Source: Dehalococcoidales bacterium (lineage in GTDB: Bacteria > Chloroflexota > Dehalococcoidia > Dehalococcoidales > Fen-1064). From it: 37,911 bases of DNA. Position numbers and translations under genes: made by a program. Under the pieces are notes generated by a model. It saw only the letters and a list, made by a program, of their open reading frames with translations, did no database searches and had not been told where the DNA came from. The stretch spans positions 1 through 37,911 of the forward strand of contig JAURWL010000163.1 of the NCBI GenBank assembly GCA_030654965.1, in the 5' to 3' direction. How positions within the stretch are numbered: position 1 is the stretch's first letter; every line of letters begins with the position of its first letter. This document shows, piece after piece, positions 7,899-14,653 of this stretch.

Positions 7899-8608
7899 AA
7901 GAGCACGGTAAACGTTACGTCACAGCAGTCAAAGAACTAGATAAAAACAAAGTCTACTCCCCAGAAGAAGCTGTTGCCCTGGTAAAGAAGATGGCAACCG
8001 CGAAATTCGATGAGACAGTAGAACTTCATCTGCGCATGGGGCTGGACCCCCGCAATTCCGCCCAGCAGGTACGCGGTATTGCCCTACTCCCCTACGGCTT
8101 GGGCAAGCAGGTACGCGTCCTTGTCTTCGCTCAGGGGGAAGCCGCCCGTTACGCAGAAACAGCCGGCGCTGATTTCGTAGGCGCGGACGAACTCGTCAAG
8201 AAGATTGAAGAAGGCTGGACGGAATTTGATATCGCCATTGCCACGCCGGATATGATGAGCAAGGTGGGTAAACTCGGCAGAGTCCTCGGCAGAAAAGGCT
8301 TGATGCCCAACCCCAAATCCGGGACGGTAGTTGCCGCCGGTGATTTACCCAAGGTTCTCCAGGACGCCCGCAAGGGTCGGGTTGAATTTAAATTAGACCG
8401 CACCTCCATCATCCACGTCGTTATCGGTAAAGCCAGTTTTGAACCTGAAAAACTCGTAGGTAATCTCACCGCCATCATAGAAGCTATTGTGAAAGCCAGA
8501 CCCGCTGGCGCCAAAGGGCAGTATGTCCGCACCGCCTATCTCACCAGCTCCATAGGTCCCAGTATCAAACTAGACCTCAAGACAACCCTCGAACTCACCG
8601 CCAGCTAA
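7895..8608 (+). CDS. rplA: 50S ribosomal protein L1
   Basis: Forms the mobile L1 stalk and, in many bacteria, represses its own operon; 237 residues. Recognisable parts are the amino-terminal [33 protein letters not shown], and the highly conserved [18 protein letters not shown]. It is coupled to rplK by the ATGA overlap. In most bacteria rplJ follows directly; here a strong hairpin and about 3 kb holding two metabolic genes intervene. Confidence 0.97.
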   Translation: MKEHGKRYVTAVKELDKNKVYSPEEAVALVKKMATAKFDETVELHLRMGLDPRNSAQQVRGIALLPYGLGKQVRVLVFAQGEAARYAETAGADFVGADELVKKIEEGWTEFDIAIATPDMMSKVGKLGRVLGRKGLMPNPKSGTVVAAGDLPKVLQDARKGRVEFKLDRTSIIHVVIGKASFEPEKLVGNLTAIIEAIVKARPAGAKGQYVRTAYLTSSIGPSIKLDLKTTLELTAS

Positions 8609-8614
8609 TGATTT

Positions 8615-8648
8615 CTAGCCCCGATAGTAGAAATATTATCGGGGCTAG
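8615..8648 (+). terminator. Strong hairpin after rplA
   Basis: Perfect 12-bp stem, CTAGCCCCGATA (8615-8626) with TATCGGGGCTAG (8637-8648), 10-base loop. No T-run follows on the plus strand, so it may act as a weak terminator, an mRNA-stabilising 3' end or a processing site that closes the tuf-rplA operon. Confidence 0.65.
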
Positions 8649-8730
8649 TCATATCAGGGGCAACACCTAAATTTTCTATATAAACTTGCCATCTTGTCCT
8701 CCTCTGATTTTTCCTCCTGTAAAAATCCGT

Positions 8731-8759
8731 TTGACAGCCTTTAAAGGTCAGAGTACAAT
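8731..8759 (+). promoter_or_regulatory. Strong promoter for the HMGS-like/thiolase pair
   Basis: Perfect TTGACA (8731-8736), exactly 17 bases, then TACAAT (8754-8759), 39 bases before the start codon. It follows the rplA hairpin, so the metabolic pair is transcribed as its own unit inside the ribosomal gene cluster. Confidence 0.8.
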
Positions 8760-8798
8760 AACCGTTGCAGCGGCGAATACTATGACTAAGGAGGGAAA

Positions 8799-10235
8799 AT
8801 GGTAGGTATCAAGTCGTATGGTGCATACATCCCGTACAGAAGACTACCCCGAAGCGTGATTAATGCCGCTTGGGGGCGGGGTGGTGGACGTGGCGAGAGA
8901 GCTGTAGCAGGCCTTGATGAAGACTCTATCAGCATGGCAGTATCTGCTAGTATCGACTGTCTGAAGGGTGTTGATCCCAAAACGATTGACGCTGTATTCC
9001 TGGCGACTACCACTCCTCCCTATATCGAGCGCCTGAACGCGAATATAGTAGCAAATGCCCTTGACTGCCGCCGGGATGCGCGAAACGCCGATTTCGCCAA
9101 CTGTCTCAGGGCGGGGGCTACTGCTCTGCTATCAGCGATAGATGCGGTCAAGTCAGGTGCACTCAAGAATGTCCTGGTAGCCATCACCGACATGCGTATG
9201 GGAGGCGCAGGGGGAGAAGATGAGCAAATGCTGGGTGACGGTGCGGCGGCGTTTCTGGTAGGAAATGACGGCGTGGCGGTTGAAATCGAAGGCAGTTACA
9301 CCCTGTCTGATGATATGGTGGACTACTGGCGAATTAAGGGTGACACTTATCTCCGTTCCTGGGAGGACAGGTTTGGTCGGGACGCAGGATATACCGTAAC
9401 CCCCCTTGAAGCCGTAAAGGGTCTGATGAAGAAGCTGAACCTGACATCCAAAGACATTGCCAAGGCGTGCATCTACGGCACCAACACCAGAGCGCAAGCC
9501 GGACTGGTAAAAGCCATGGGCTTCACCCCGGAGCAGATTCAGGACCCGCTCCTTGATAACGTTGGCAATACCGGAGCGGCGCTTACCCCGATGATTCTGG
9601 TTTCAGCGCTGGAAAATGCCAAGCCAGGAGACAGGTTCCTGGCAGTCAACTGGGGTAACGGTTGTGATGCCGTCATGTTCAGGGCGACCGATGGTATTAA
9701 AAAAGTCGGGGAAAGACGCGGAATTAAACATCATCTCAACATCAAGGGGGTGCTCGATAACTACGGCAAGTATCTGCGCTGGCGGGACATGGTGGCATTA
9801 GCGCCGCTCTCTCGCCCGGCTGGCGGCGGGGTCTCGATGTCAGCGGAGTGGAGAGAACGGAGGTCGGGGCTGCCTCTCTACGGCGTGAAGTGCTTGAAGT
9901 GCGGTACCGTCCAGCTCTACATGAGAGGTAGCTCAATGCGTGCCCACGTCTGTCTCGAATGTCAGGCTAAGGACAACTTCGAACCCTACCTGTTCGCTGA
10001 TAAGAAAGGTAAGGTAATCAGCTTTAGCCACGATTATCTCGGCGGCGGCATCGACCCGCCTGCAACACGTACAGTTGTTGACTTTGAGGGGGGAGGTAGG
10101 GGGCTATTTGACATGGTTGACCGCGACCCTGAGGAATGCAAGGTAGGTATGAACGTCGAGATGACCTTCAGGAAGGTGCGGTCTGCACCCGGCTCAAACG
10201 TCTACTTCTGGAAGTGCAAGCCGGTCAGGGACTAG
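8799..10235 (+). CDS. HMG-CoA-synthase-like protein fused to a DUF35 (Zn-ribbon/OB) domain
   Basis: A 478-residue two-domain protein. Residues 1 to about 320 are thiolase-fold, HMG-CoA-synthase-like: Glu77 in PPYIE fits the general base, Cys102 in FANCLRAGATA fits the acyl-enzyme cysteine, and VGNTGAALTP (254-263) fits the conserved Asn/Gly loop. The histidine of the usual HxP motif is not visible: the corresponding segment reads YGTNTRAQAG (225-234). Residues about 345-478 form a DUF35 domain with Cys 364/367 and 384/387 as the zinc ribbon, then an OB fold. In archaea DUF35 is a separate protein bridging thiolase and HMG-CoA synthase; here it is covalently attached. The thiolase follows 45 bases downstream. 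The RBS is AAGGAGGG. The reaction is uncertain; acetoacetyl-CoA/HMG-CoA chemistry is the family default, but the missing histidine argues for caution. Confidence 0.82.
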   Translation: MVGIKSYGAYIPYRRLPRSVINAAWGRGGGRGERAVAGLDEDSISMAVSASIDCLKGVDPKTIDAVFLATTTPPYIERLNANIVANALDCRRDARNADFANCLRAGATALLSAIDAVKSGALKNVLVAITDMRMGGAGGEDEQMLGDGAAAFLVGNDGVAVEIEGSYTLSDDMVDYWRIKGDTYLRSWEDRFGRDAGYTVTPLEAVKGLMKKLNLTSKDIAKACIYGTNTRAQAGLVKAMGFTPEQIQDPLLDNVGNTGAALTPMILVSALENAKPGDRFLAVNWGNGCDAVMFRATDGIKKVGERRGIKHHLNIKGVLDNYGKYLRWRDMVALAPLSRPAGGGVSMSAEWRERRSGLPLYGVKCLKCGTVQLYMRGSSMRAHVCLECQAKDNFEPYLFADKKGKVISFSHDYLGGGIDPPATRTVVDFEGGGRGLFDMVDRDPEECKVGMNVEMTFRKVRSAPGSNVYFWKCKPVRD

Positions 10236-10280
10236 AATACAGTTAACCAACAGAACTGATAATAAAGGAGGCAAACAAAT

Positions 10281-11504
10281 ATGGCAGGAAGTATTAAAGA
10301 TAGGGTTGCCGTTGCTGGCATGGGCTGTAGCAAGTTCGGAGAACGCTGGGATGCCAGTATGGATGACCTGATTGTAGAAGCCGCTTATGAAGCCTTTGCG
10401 GATGCCGGAATAGAGTCGAAAGACATCCAGGCTGGCTGGGTAGGAACCGCAACAGGTTCTACCGGAATGACTCTGTCTGAGCCTCTTCGGCTCCAGTACA
10501 TTCCTATTACGAGAGTGGAGAACGCCTGTGCCACCGCCTCGGACGCATTCCGGAATGCCTGCTATGCCGTAGCCGCCGGTATCTACGACATCGTACTAGC
10601 TCTCGGTGTCGACAAGTTCAAGGATAGCGGCATCAGCGGATTGAGTGACGGCGGAATTCCCGGTCCCGGTCATAGCATGATGGCAGGAGCAGCCGGGCCC
10701 CCACCCGCACAGTTCGCCATGCTGGCGACTACCTACTTCGACCGCTATGGCCTAAGCTATGCGGAAGGCAAGCATATGATTGGGCGCGTCTCCTGGAAAA
10801 GCCACGTGAATGGTGCACGGCACAAGAAGGCACACTTCCAGAGGGAAGTCGATATGGACGCAATCCTCAACGCCCCGATGATTGCCTGGCCCCTGGGTCT
10901 TTACGACTGTTGTGGCGTCAGTGATGGCGCGGCGGCTGCAATCATCACAACACCCGAGATAGCCAAGAGTTTGCGGAAGGGCAAGGAACCGCCCATGTTT
11001 GTCAAAGCTCTACAGATTGCCATGGCGCCCAATGACGGCAATGTCAACACGAAGTTTGATTACACACATGTTGAAGCTACCGTAAGGGCAGGAGAAGCCG
11101 CCTACAAGGAAGCTGGCATCACCAATCCACGCGAGCAGATAAGCATGGCTGAGGTTCATGACTGCTTCTCTATCACCGAGGCGGTCACCATGGAAGACCT
11201 CAGATTCAGCCCGAGGGGTAAGGTACAGAAGGATATTGAAAGCGGTTACTTTGACTTAGATGGGAAATTGCCAGTTCAGCCGGATGGCGGTCTGAAGTGC
11301 TTCGGTCACCCGATTGGTGCCAGCGGCATCCGCATGCTCTACGAGATGTACAATCAGCTCCAGGGCAGGGCGGACAGGATGCTCAATAAAGGACAGCCTT
11401 CCCGGCAGATAAAGAATCCCAAGCTGGGATTGACCCATAACCTGGGTGGTGGTCCGGCTGGTTGTGCTATTTTTGTTGGCATCGTAGGGCTGGAAGGGGT
11501 ATAA
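10281..11504 (+). CDS. SCP-x/archaeal-type thiolase (acetyl-CoA acetyltransferase family)
   Basis: A 407-residue thiolase-fold protein of the SCP-x/archaeal acetyl-CoA acetyltransferase type. The nucleophilic cysteine is Cys83 in VENACATASDAF; EVHDCFSITE and CFGHPIGASG carry the catalytic histidine/cysteine region near residues 290-345, and the carboxy end LTHNLGGGPAGCAIFVGIVG is typical. In archaea this type of thiolase forms a complex with HMG-CoA synthase through DUF35, channelling acetoacetyl-CoA; the gene order here (HMGS-DUF35 fusion then thiolase, both plus strand, RBS AAAGGAGG) supports the same partnership. Whether the product serves isoprenoid synthesis or acyl-CoA breakdown cannot be decided from two genes. 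Confidence 0.87.
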   Translation: MAGSIKDRVAVAGMGCSKFGERWDASMDDLIVEAAYEAFADAGIESKDIQAGWVGTATGSTGMTLSEPLRLQYIPITRVENACATASDAFRNACYAVAAGIYDIVLALGVDKFKDSGISGLSDGGIPGPGHSMMAGAAGPPPAQFAMLATTYFDRYGLSYAEGKHMIGRVSWKSHVNGARHKKAHFQREVDMDAILNAPMIAWPLGLYDCCGVSDGAAAAIITTPEIAKSLRKGKEPPMFVKALQIAMAPNDGNVNTKFDYTHVEATVRAGEAAYKEAGITNPREQISMAEVHDCFSITEAVTMEDLRFSPRGKVQKDIESGYFDLDGKLPVQPDGGLKCFGHPIGASGIRMLYEMYNQLQGRADRMLNKGQPSRQIKNPKLGLTHNLGGGPAGCAIFVGIVGLEGV

Positions 11505-11526
11505 TCCGGCGACTTGCATCTGTCAC

Positions 11527-11555
11527 TTGACTTCTGACTCCCGACCTGCAACAAT
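11527..11555 (+). promoter_or_regulatory. Candidate promoter for the rplJL leader
   Basis: TTGACT (11527-11532), 17 bases, AACAAT (11550-11555). The predicted start near 11562 coincides with the beginning of the L10 leader structure, which supports it despite the imperfect -10. Confidence 0.5.
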
Positions 11556-11561
11556 AAAATA

Positions 11562-11755
11562 AGTCCTGAGACAGCAGGTTCCCGAACTTGTCCCGTATGA
11601 GCGACCTTATCGCCATCCCGAGAAAATCGGGACTTGATACGGGAGCGGGATTAAATGTCCTGCCGAGGAAATCCTTGGCGTGAGAACGTCCGGGTAATCA
11701 AATGGTAATCATTTGAGGGGTCCTCGTGCGGTGCGCGGGGACTCTTCTTTTTCAG
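11562..11755 (+). ncRNA. Ribosomal protein L10 leader with attenuator
   Basis: Untranslated leader of rplJ. GACAGCAGG (11570-11578) and the downstream CCTGCCGAGG box (11660-11669) match the conserved paired elements of the L10 leader, where L10(L7/L12)4 binds and represses. After a short AATCAAATGGTAATCATTTG hairpin comes an attenuator hairpin, GTCCTCGTGC/GCGCGGGGAC (10 bp counting G-U pairs), followed by TCTTCTTTTT. The loop between the first paired boxes is filled by a nested palindromic repeat (11584-11651) that resembles dispersed repeats elsewhere in the window. Confidence 0.78.
11584..11651. repeat. Nested palindromic repeat inside the L10 leader
   Basis: Outer arms TCCCGTAT (11591-11598) and ATACGGGA (11637-11644) enclose an inner hairpin TCCCGA/TCGGGA (11616-11621, 11627-11632). 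The edges (GAACTTGTCCCG on the left, GATACGGGAGCGGGA on the right) recur at 27180-27239 and, inverted, at 23938-24005, marking a dispersed family. Confidence 0.65.
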
Positions 11756-11781
11756 GCAGACCGGTTTTTAAGAGGTGCAAT

Positions 11782-12309
11782 ATGAAAAAAGAGGAAAAAG
11801 CACAGAATATTGACAAGCTCCAGCAGGAGTTTGCTAAAGCCAGTATTGGAATCCTGACGGATTACCGTGGTCTGAAAACGCCGGAGGTGAACGGTTTGCG
11901 CCGTAAACTACAGGAATCCGGTGGTGACTACAAGGTCGTTAAAAATACCCTTGCTGTTAAAGCGGCCGAAAAACTCAACTATCCTGATATGAAGACTATC
12001 TTCAACGGTCCCATTGCCATCGCTTTCGGGCGAGGTGAAGTTCAGGATACGGCAAAAGTCTTCACTGACTACGTCCGCACATCTAAAATAAGCCTTACCG
12101 TAAAAGGCGGTTTCATGGGTGACAAAATGCTCACCAAAGATGACATTGCCACACTCGCCACCTTGCCACCCAAGCCGGTGCTGGTCGCCAAAATTATTGG
12201 AGGAATGAAGAGCCCCCTGTATTCCTTCGTGGGCGTTCTAGCTGCCCCGATAAGAAATCTGCAGGGAGTCTTACAGGCAAGAATAAAGCAATTGGAGGGT
12301 ACTAACTAA
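11782..12309 (+). CDS. rplJ: 50S ribosomal protein L10
   Basis: Base of the L7/L12 stalk; 175 residues. The protein starts [14 protein letters not shown], followed by the conserved [18 protein letters not shown] and later [10 protein letters not shown] and [15 protein letters not shown]; the carboxy helix that binds L7/L12 dimers is at the end. I place the start at ATG 11782 because AGAGGTG lies about 5 bases upstream and the 23 codons before it run through the attenuator hairpin. The rplL start follows the stop by one base. Expression is expected to be controlled by the L10 leader upstream. Confidence 0.96.
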   Translation: MKKEEKAQNIDKLQQEFAKASIGILTDYRGLKTPEVNGLRRKLQESGGDYKVVKNTLAVKAAEKLNYPDMKTIFNGPIAIAFGRGEVQDTAKVFTDYVRTSKISLTVKGGFMGDKMLTKDDIATLATLPPKPVLVAKIIGGMKSPLYSFVGVLAAPIRNLQGVLQARIKQLEGTN

Positions 12310-12310
12310 C

Positions 12311-12703
12311 ATGACAGAAAGTGAAAAAGTCCAGGGAATTATTGACGCAGTTAAAACCTTGAACGTTCTGGAACTTTCCCAACTGGTGAAGGCTCTGGAG
12401 ACTGAGTTTGGCGTCACCGCCGCCGCACCCGTCGCTATGGCGGTCGCGGGCGCCGCACCGGCCGCTGCACCTGCCGCTGAAGTCGAGGAAAAGTCCGAAT
12501 TCAGCGTTATCCTCAAGTCATTCGGCACGAACAAGATTGCCGTCATCAAGGTAGTGCGCGAAATCACCAATCTTGGTCTGAAAGAATCCAAAGACCTGGT
12601 TGAAGGCGCGCCCAAAGCTGTAAAAGAGAATGTCAACAAGCAGGAAGCCGCCAGCATCAAAGAGAAACTGGAAGCGGCTGGCGCCACTGCCGAAGTTAAA
12701 TAA
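12311..12703 (+). CDS. rplL: 50S ribosomal protein L7/L12
   Basis: Acidic stalk protein that recruits translation GTPases; 130 residues. Amino-terminal dimerisation helix ([20 protein letters not shown]), an alanine/proline-rich hinge at about 38-60, and the carboxy domain [20 protein letters not shown] with [12 protein letters not shown] are canonical. It starts one base after rplJ, so the two are co-translated. The usual downstream partners rpoB and rpoC are not present in this window. Confidence 0.97.
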   Translation: MTESEKVQGIIDAVKTLNVLELSQLVKALETEFGVTAAAPVAMAVAGAAPAAAPAAEVEEKSEFSVILKSFGTNKIAVIKVVREITNLGLKESKDLVEGAPKAVKENVNKQEAASIKEKLEAAGATAEVK

Positions 12704-12733
12704 CAGAACGATTCCACTCAGATAGACGTAATT

Positions 12734-12769
12734 GGTCGGGAAAGGATAATAATCCAACCTTTCCCGACC
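12734..12769 (+). terminator. Hairpin terminator after rplL
   Basis: Perfect 12-bp stem GGTCGGGAAAGG (12734-12745) and CCTTTCCCGACC (12758-12769) with a 12-base loop, 30 bases after the rplL stop. The following bases are only moderately T-rich (TGTCTTC). Confidence 0.75.
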
Positions 12770-12779
12770 TGTCTTCAAT

Positions 12780-13030
12780 TCTCGACACTTCTGCCTTTGT
12801 ATCCCACTCTCCCAAAACGAGACCGTTTAAGCTTTTCCTCAGAAACTAAACAGAATTGTAACCCTTTAACACTACCATTAATGATGAGTGAAATACTGGT
12901 TTCCGATTTTCATCGGAATGTGAAACGTTGGGTTATAGAGTTCAAACTTGAGTACGCGGAATTTCCCGTGATGGGGTGGGGTAAAGGGAGTTTAGTATTT
13001 AGATATTCGATATTCGAAATTTATCCAATG
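12780..13030. other. Intergenic region without a supported gene
   Basis: Lies between convergent rplL and the DUF2807 gene. It holds a short hairpin TTCCGAT/ATCGGAA (near 12901-12916) and an 82-codon open frame with no RBS and no recognisable protein character; I see no gene, promoter or mobile element here. Confidence 0.5.
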
Positions 13031-13957
13031 TTACCTGTGATTTAGAGAAGAAGCGCCGGTGACCGAAATAGCATTGATTGTGGGATTGCCGGTATAAGTA
13101 AGTCTGGAGCCGCTGCTGAGGTCTATATCCAACTTACCTTGCACATTGATGGTTGCTTCACTAGCCCCTTTGAGATTGATCTCGGCATCCCGCAACCTTA
13201 AATCTTCCATCTCCGCCTTACTCGCTCCCCAGGCGCTGAGTGTCACATTTTCCGCTGAACCATTCAGCATAACACGGCTCGCTCCCGAAAGGACAAAATC
13301 GGCATCATCTACCTGCACCTTGCCGATAAGCCGACTCGCTCCGGATATTTCACACTTGATTGTTCTGGCGGCGGTTTCAACCTCCAGCACACTGGATGCC
13401 GACAGGTTCACATTGAGACTCTCTTTTGAATTGAATCCTCGCACTGTTGCATTAGTTGCCCCTCCCAGCCGCAATTTATTAATCTGCGGCATCGCAATCT
13501 TCGCCGTGACGATGGGACGGGCGCTAAAGCTCTGTGATTTCAGTGAGAGTTTAAGGGTATGTCCGGATTTTACCGCACTGACATAGTCTTGCAGAGCCTG
13601 GCTTGCCCAGATGGAAACGCAATACTTATCCGACTGTGTGACCTCAACCCGAATGGCACAGTCCACCTCAATGTTTGTGAAATCTTTGAAATCCAGCTCG
13701 TGGGTTATGAAATCGTCGTAGCTCAGGTTACAGCCGGTTACTGCCGCAAGCGCACGTTCGAACCGCTTTTCTGCCTCTAAGACCGCATCCTCTATACGTT
13801 TCTCCGCCTGTTTGAGCGATTCCTCAGCTACAACACGGCCATTTTCACCGCCTTCCCGAGCAATCCTCTTTAATATATCGCGAAGCTCTAAAACGTCCCG
13901 CTTCAATCGTTCTTTAGCTTCTTCAGCTTCGCGACGGAGTTCGTCAAAATTCTGCAT
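13031..13957 (-). CDS. DUF2807 (head-GIN-type beta-helix) protein with coiled-coil amino terminus
   Basis: A protein of 308 residues from ATG 13957 (a TTG at 13975 would add six). Residues 1 to about 75 are almost pure charged heptads (EELRREAEEAKERLKRDV-like), a predicted long coiled coil. Residues about 90-300 carry the DUF2807 domain: KDFTNIEVDCAIRVEVTQSDKY, then repeated turns such as LGGATNATV, SGASRLIG, LSGASRVMLNG and WGASKAEM, a stack of beta-helix rungs. DUF2807 proteins are usually exported, but no signal peptide or membrane helix is visible here. The gene follows the micro-peptide pair on the same strand, beyond a terminator, and has its own candidate promoter, so it may or may not belong to the same regulon. 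Function unknown. Confidence 0.75.
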   Translation of the reverse strand: MQNFDELRREAEEAKERLKRDVLELRDILKRIAREGGENGRVVAEESLKQAEKRIEDAVLEAEKRFERALAAVTGCNLSYDDFITHELDFKDFTNIEVDCAIRVEVTQSDKYCVSIWASQALQDYVSAVKSGHTLKLSLKSQSFSARPIVTAKIAMPQINKLRLGGATNATVRGFNSKESLNVNLSASSVLEVETAARTIKCEISGASRLIGKVQVDDADFVLSGASRVMLNGSAENVTLSAWGASKAEMEDLRLRDAEINLKGASEATINVQGKLDIDLSSGSRLTYTGNPTINAISVTGASSLNHR

Positions 13958-14011
13958 CCGTATAAACCTTCGCAACTTTTTATTAAAACTACTGATGGGA
14001 TAACTATATCC

Positions 14012-14041
14012 AGTTTAGTCTGTGTCTGACGGGGCTGTCAA
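14012..14041 (-). promoter_or_regulatory. Candidate promoter of the DUF2807 gene
   Basis: Minus strand: perfect TTGACA (14036-14041), 18 bases, TAAACT (14012-14017), 54 bases upstream of the ATG at 13957 and just downstream of the micro-peptide terminator. Confidence 0.5.
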
Positions 14042-14063
14042 TGTCAGATGATTGAGGAGGAAA

Positions 14064-14100
14064 GACCTGTGGGAGTGGTGGTAGTTCTTTCCCACAGGTC
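14064..14100 (-). terminator. Hairpin terminator after the micro-peptide genes
   Basis: Perfect 11-bp stem GACCTGTGGGA (14064-14074) with TCCCACAGGTC (14090-14100); on the minus strand it is followed by TTTCCTCC. It begins 16 bases after the stop of the second micro-peptide gene and separates the pair from the DUF2807 gene. Confidence 0.7.
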
Positions 14101-14116
14101 ATGCGAATTCAAATAA

Positions 14117-14242
14117 CTAGTTGAAGAAATCAATGGGGGGGTATTCTTTCAGAGCGTGCTCTATCGGGGTGCTGAAATTGCTTCCGAGAAGCAAATCCAC
14201 GAGTCTATTGACTATCAGGACTGATTTGGTCAGGTTGTTCAT
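14117..14242 (-). CDS. Micro-peptide B, paralogue of micro-peptide A
   Basis: A 41-residue peptide starting MNNLTKSVLIVNRLVDLLLG and ending in a polar, aromatic tail EYPPIDFFN. The first 20 residues would form an amphipathic helix with hydrophobic Leu/Val/Ile and polar Lys6, Asn12, Arg13, Asp16. It aligns without gaps to micro-peptide A over 37 residues with 13 identities, including K6-S7, L17-L18, G20-S21, F23, P26 and P35, and mostly conservative changes elsewhere, which strongly supports that both are real translated genes. GAGG precedes the ATG by about seven bases. It lies 69 bases downstream of A and ends just before a terminator. I do not recognise the family; possible roles are a signalling peptide, a membrane-active peptide or a small regulator of the neighbouring kinase. 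Confidence 0.72.
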   Translation of the reverse strand: MNNLTKSVLIVNRLVDLLLGSNFSTPIEHALKEYPPIDFFN

Positions 14243-14311
14243 TGACTACCTCTTTCCCTTACCCGTTTTTCTCACCCAAGGTTAGAAAGGTGCCTAATAT
14301 CTTCAGTACAC

Positions 14312-14425
14312 TTACATATACGGATGCTGTGCGATGACATAGCTTACCGGGCTGGTGAATTTACTACCTACGAGCAGGTTGACAACCTGTCCGACTACTA
14401 CAGCTGATTTAACGATATTCTTCAT
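14312..14425 (-). CDS. Micro-peptide A
   Basis: A 37-residue peptide starting MKNIVKSAVVVGQVVNLLVG, with the tail VIAQHPYM. A hydrophobic, amphipathic stretch spans residues 4-20, followed by GSKFTSP, which matches GSNFSTP in the paralogue B. The ribosome-binding site AAGGAGA sits 8 bases before the ATG and is among the best in the window. A plausible promoter with a regulator half-site overlapping its -35 lies 32-62 bases upstream, and a cluster of the same heptamers lies farther up, next to the end of the response-regulator gene. No signal peptidase site or Gly-Gly leader is evident. The peptide is unrecognised; the context suggests expression under control of the adjacent two-component system. 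Confidence 0.75.
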   Translation of the reverse strand: MKNIVKSAVVVGQVVNLLVGSKFTSPVSYVIAQHPYM

Positions 14426-14456
14426 GTGAGTGTCTCCTTAAATCCCTGAATCACTA

Positions 14457-14488
14457 TCTATAATCACTATACAATTTGAAGGTTACAG
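14457..14488 (-). promoter_or_regulatory. Candidate activated promoter of the micro-peptide genes
   Basis: Minus strand: TATAGA (14457-14462) as -10, with a heptamer TGTAACC (14481-14487) sitting on the -35 position, 17 bases upstream, in place of a TTGACA-like sequence. An alternative -10, TATAGT, lies at 14466-14471. A poor -35 overlapped by a regulator site is typical of PhoB-class activation. Confidence 0.5.
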
Positions 14489-14520
14489 ATGCCTTAAAAA
14501 ATATGGCAAGAAGTAAAACG

Positions 14521-14553
14521 ACTGTAACAGGTAGGTAACAAAAGGGTTACAGT
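14521..14553. promoter_or_regulatory. Heptamer cluster, candidate response-regulator binding site
   Basis: On the plus strand three related 7-mers, TGTAACA (14523-14529), GGTAACA (14534-14540) and GGTTACA (14545-14551), repeat with an exact 11-base period, the arrangement bound by OmpR/PhoB-family regulators. The block is also a perfect 8-bp inverted repeat, ACTGTAAC (14521-14528) with GTTACAGT (14546-14553). A fourth copy, GGTTACAG, is at 14481-14488, 42 bases from the first. Confidence 0.6.
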
Positions 14554-14653
14554 TAGCGGATGGATTCAAGACACTGGCAGTCGCTCTTATCAAACTGCCC
14601 CAATTGAGGGATTATGACATCAGGATTTGGGTGGGAGCGGCTGTGGAGTGAGG

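Noticed and set aside
11713-11781. Upstream extension of rplJ
   Set aside because: The 23 extra codons translate the L10-leader attenuator hairpin; a proper ribosome site lies directly before the ATG at 11782.
12797-13045. 82-codon ORF between rplL and the DUF2807 gene
   Set aside because: No ribosome site, no recognisable domain and an AT-rich intergenic composition with a hairpin inside.
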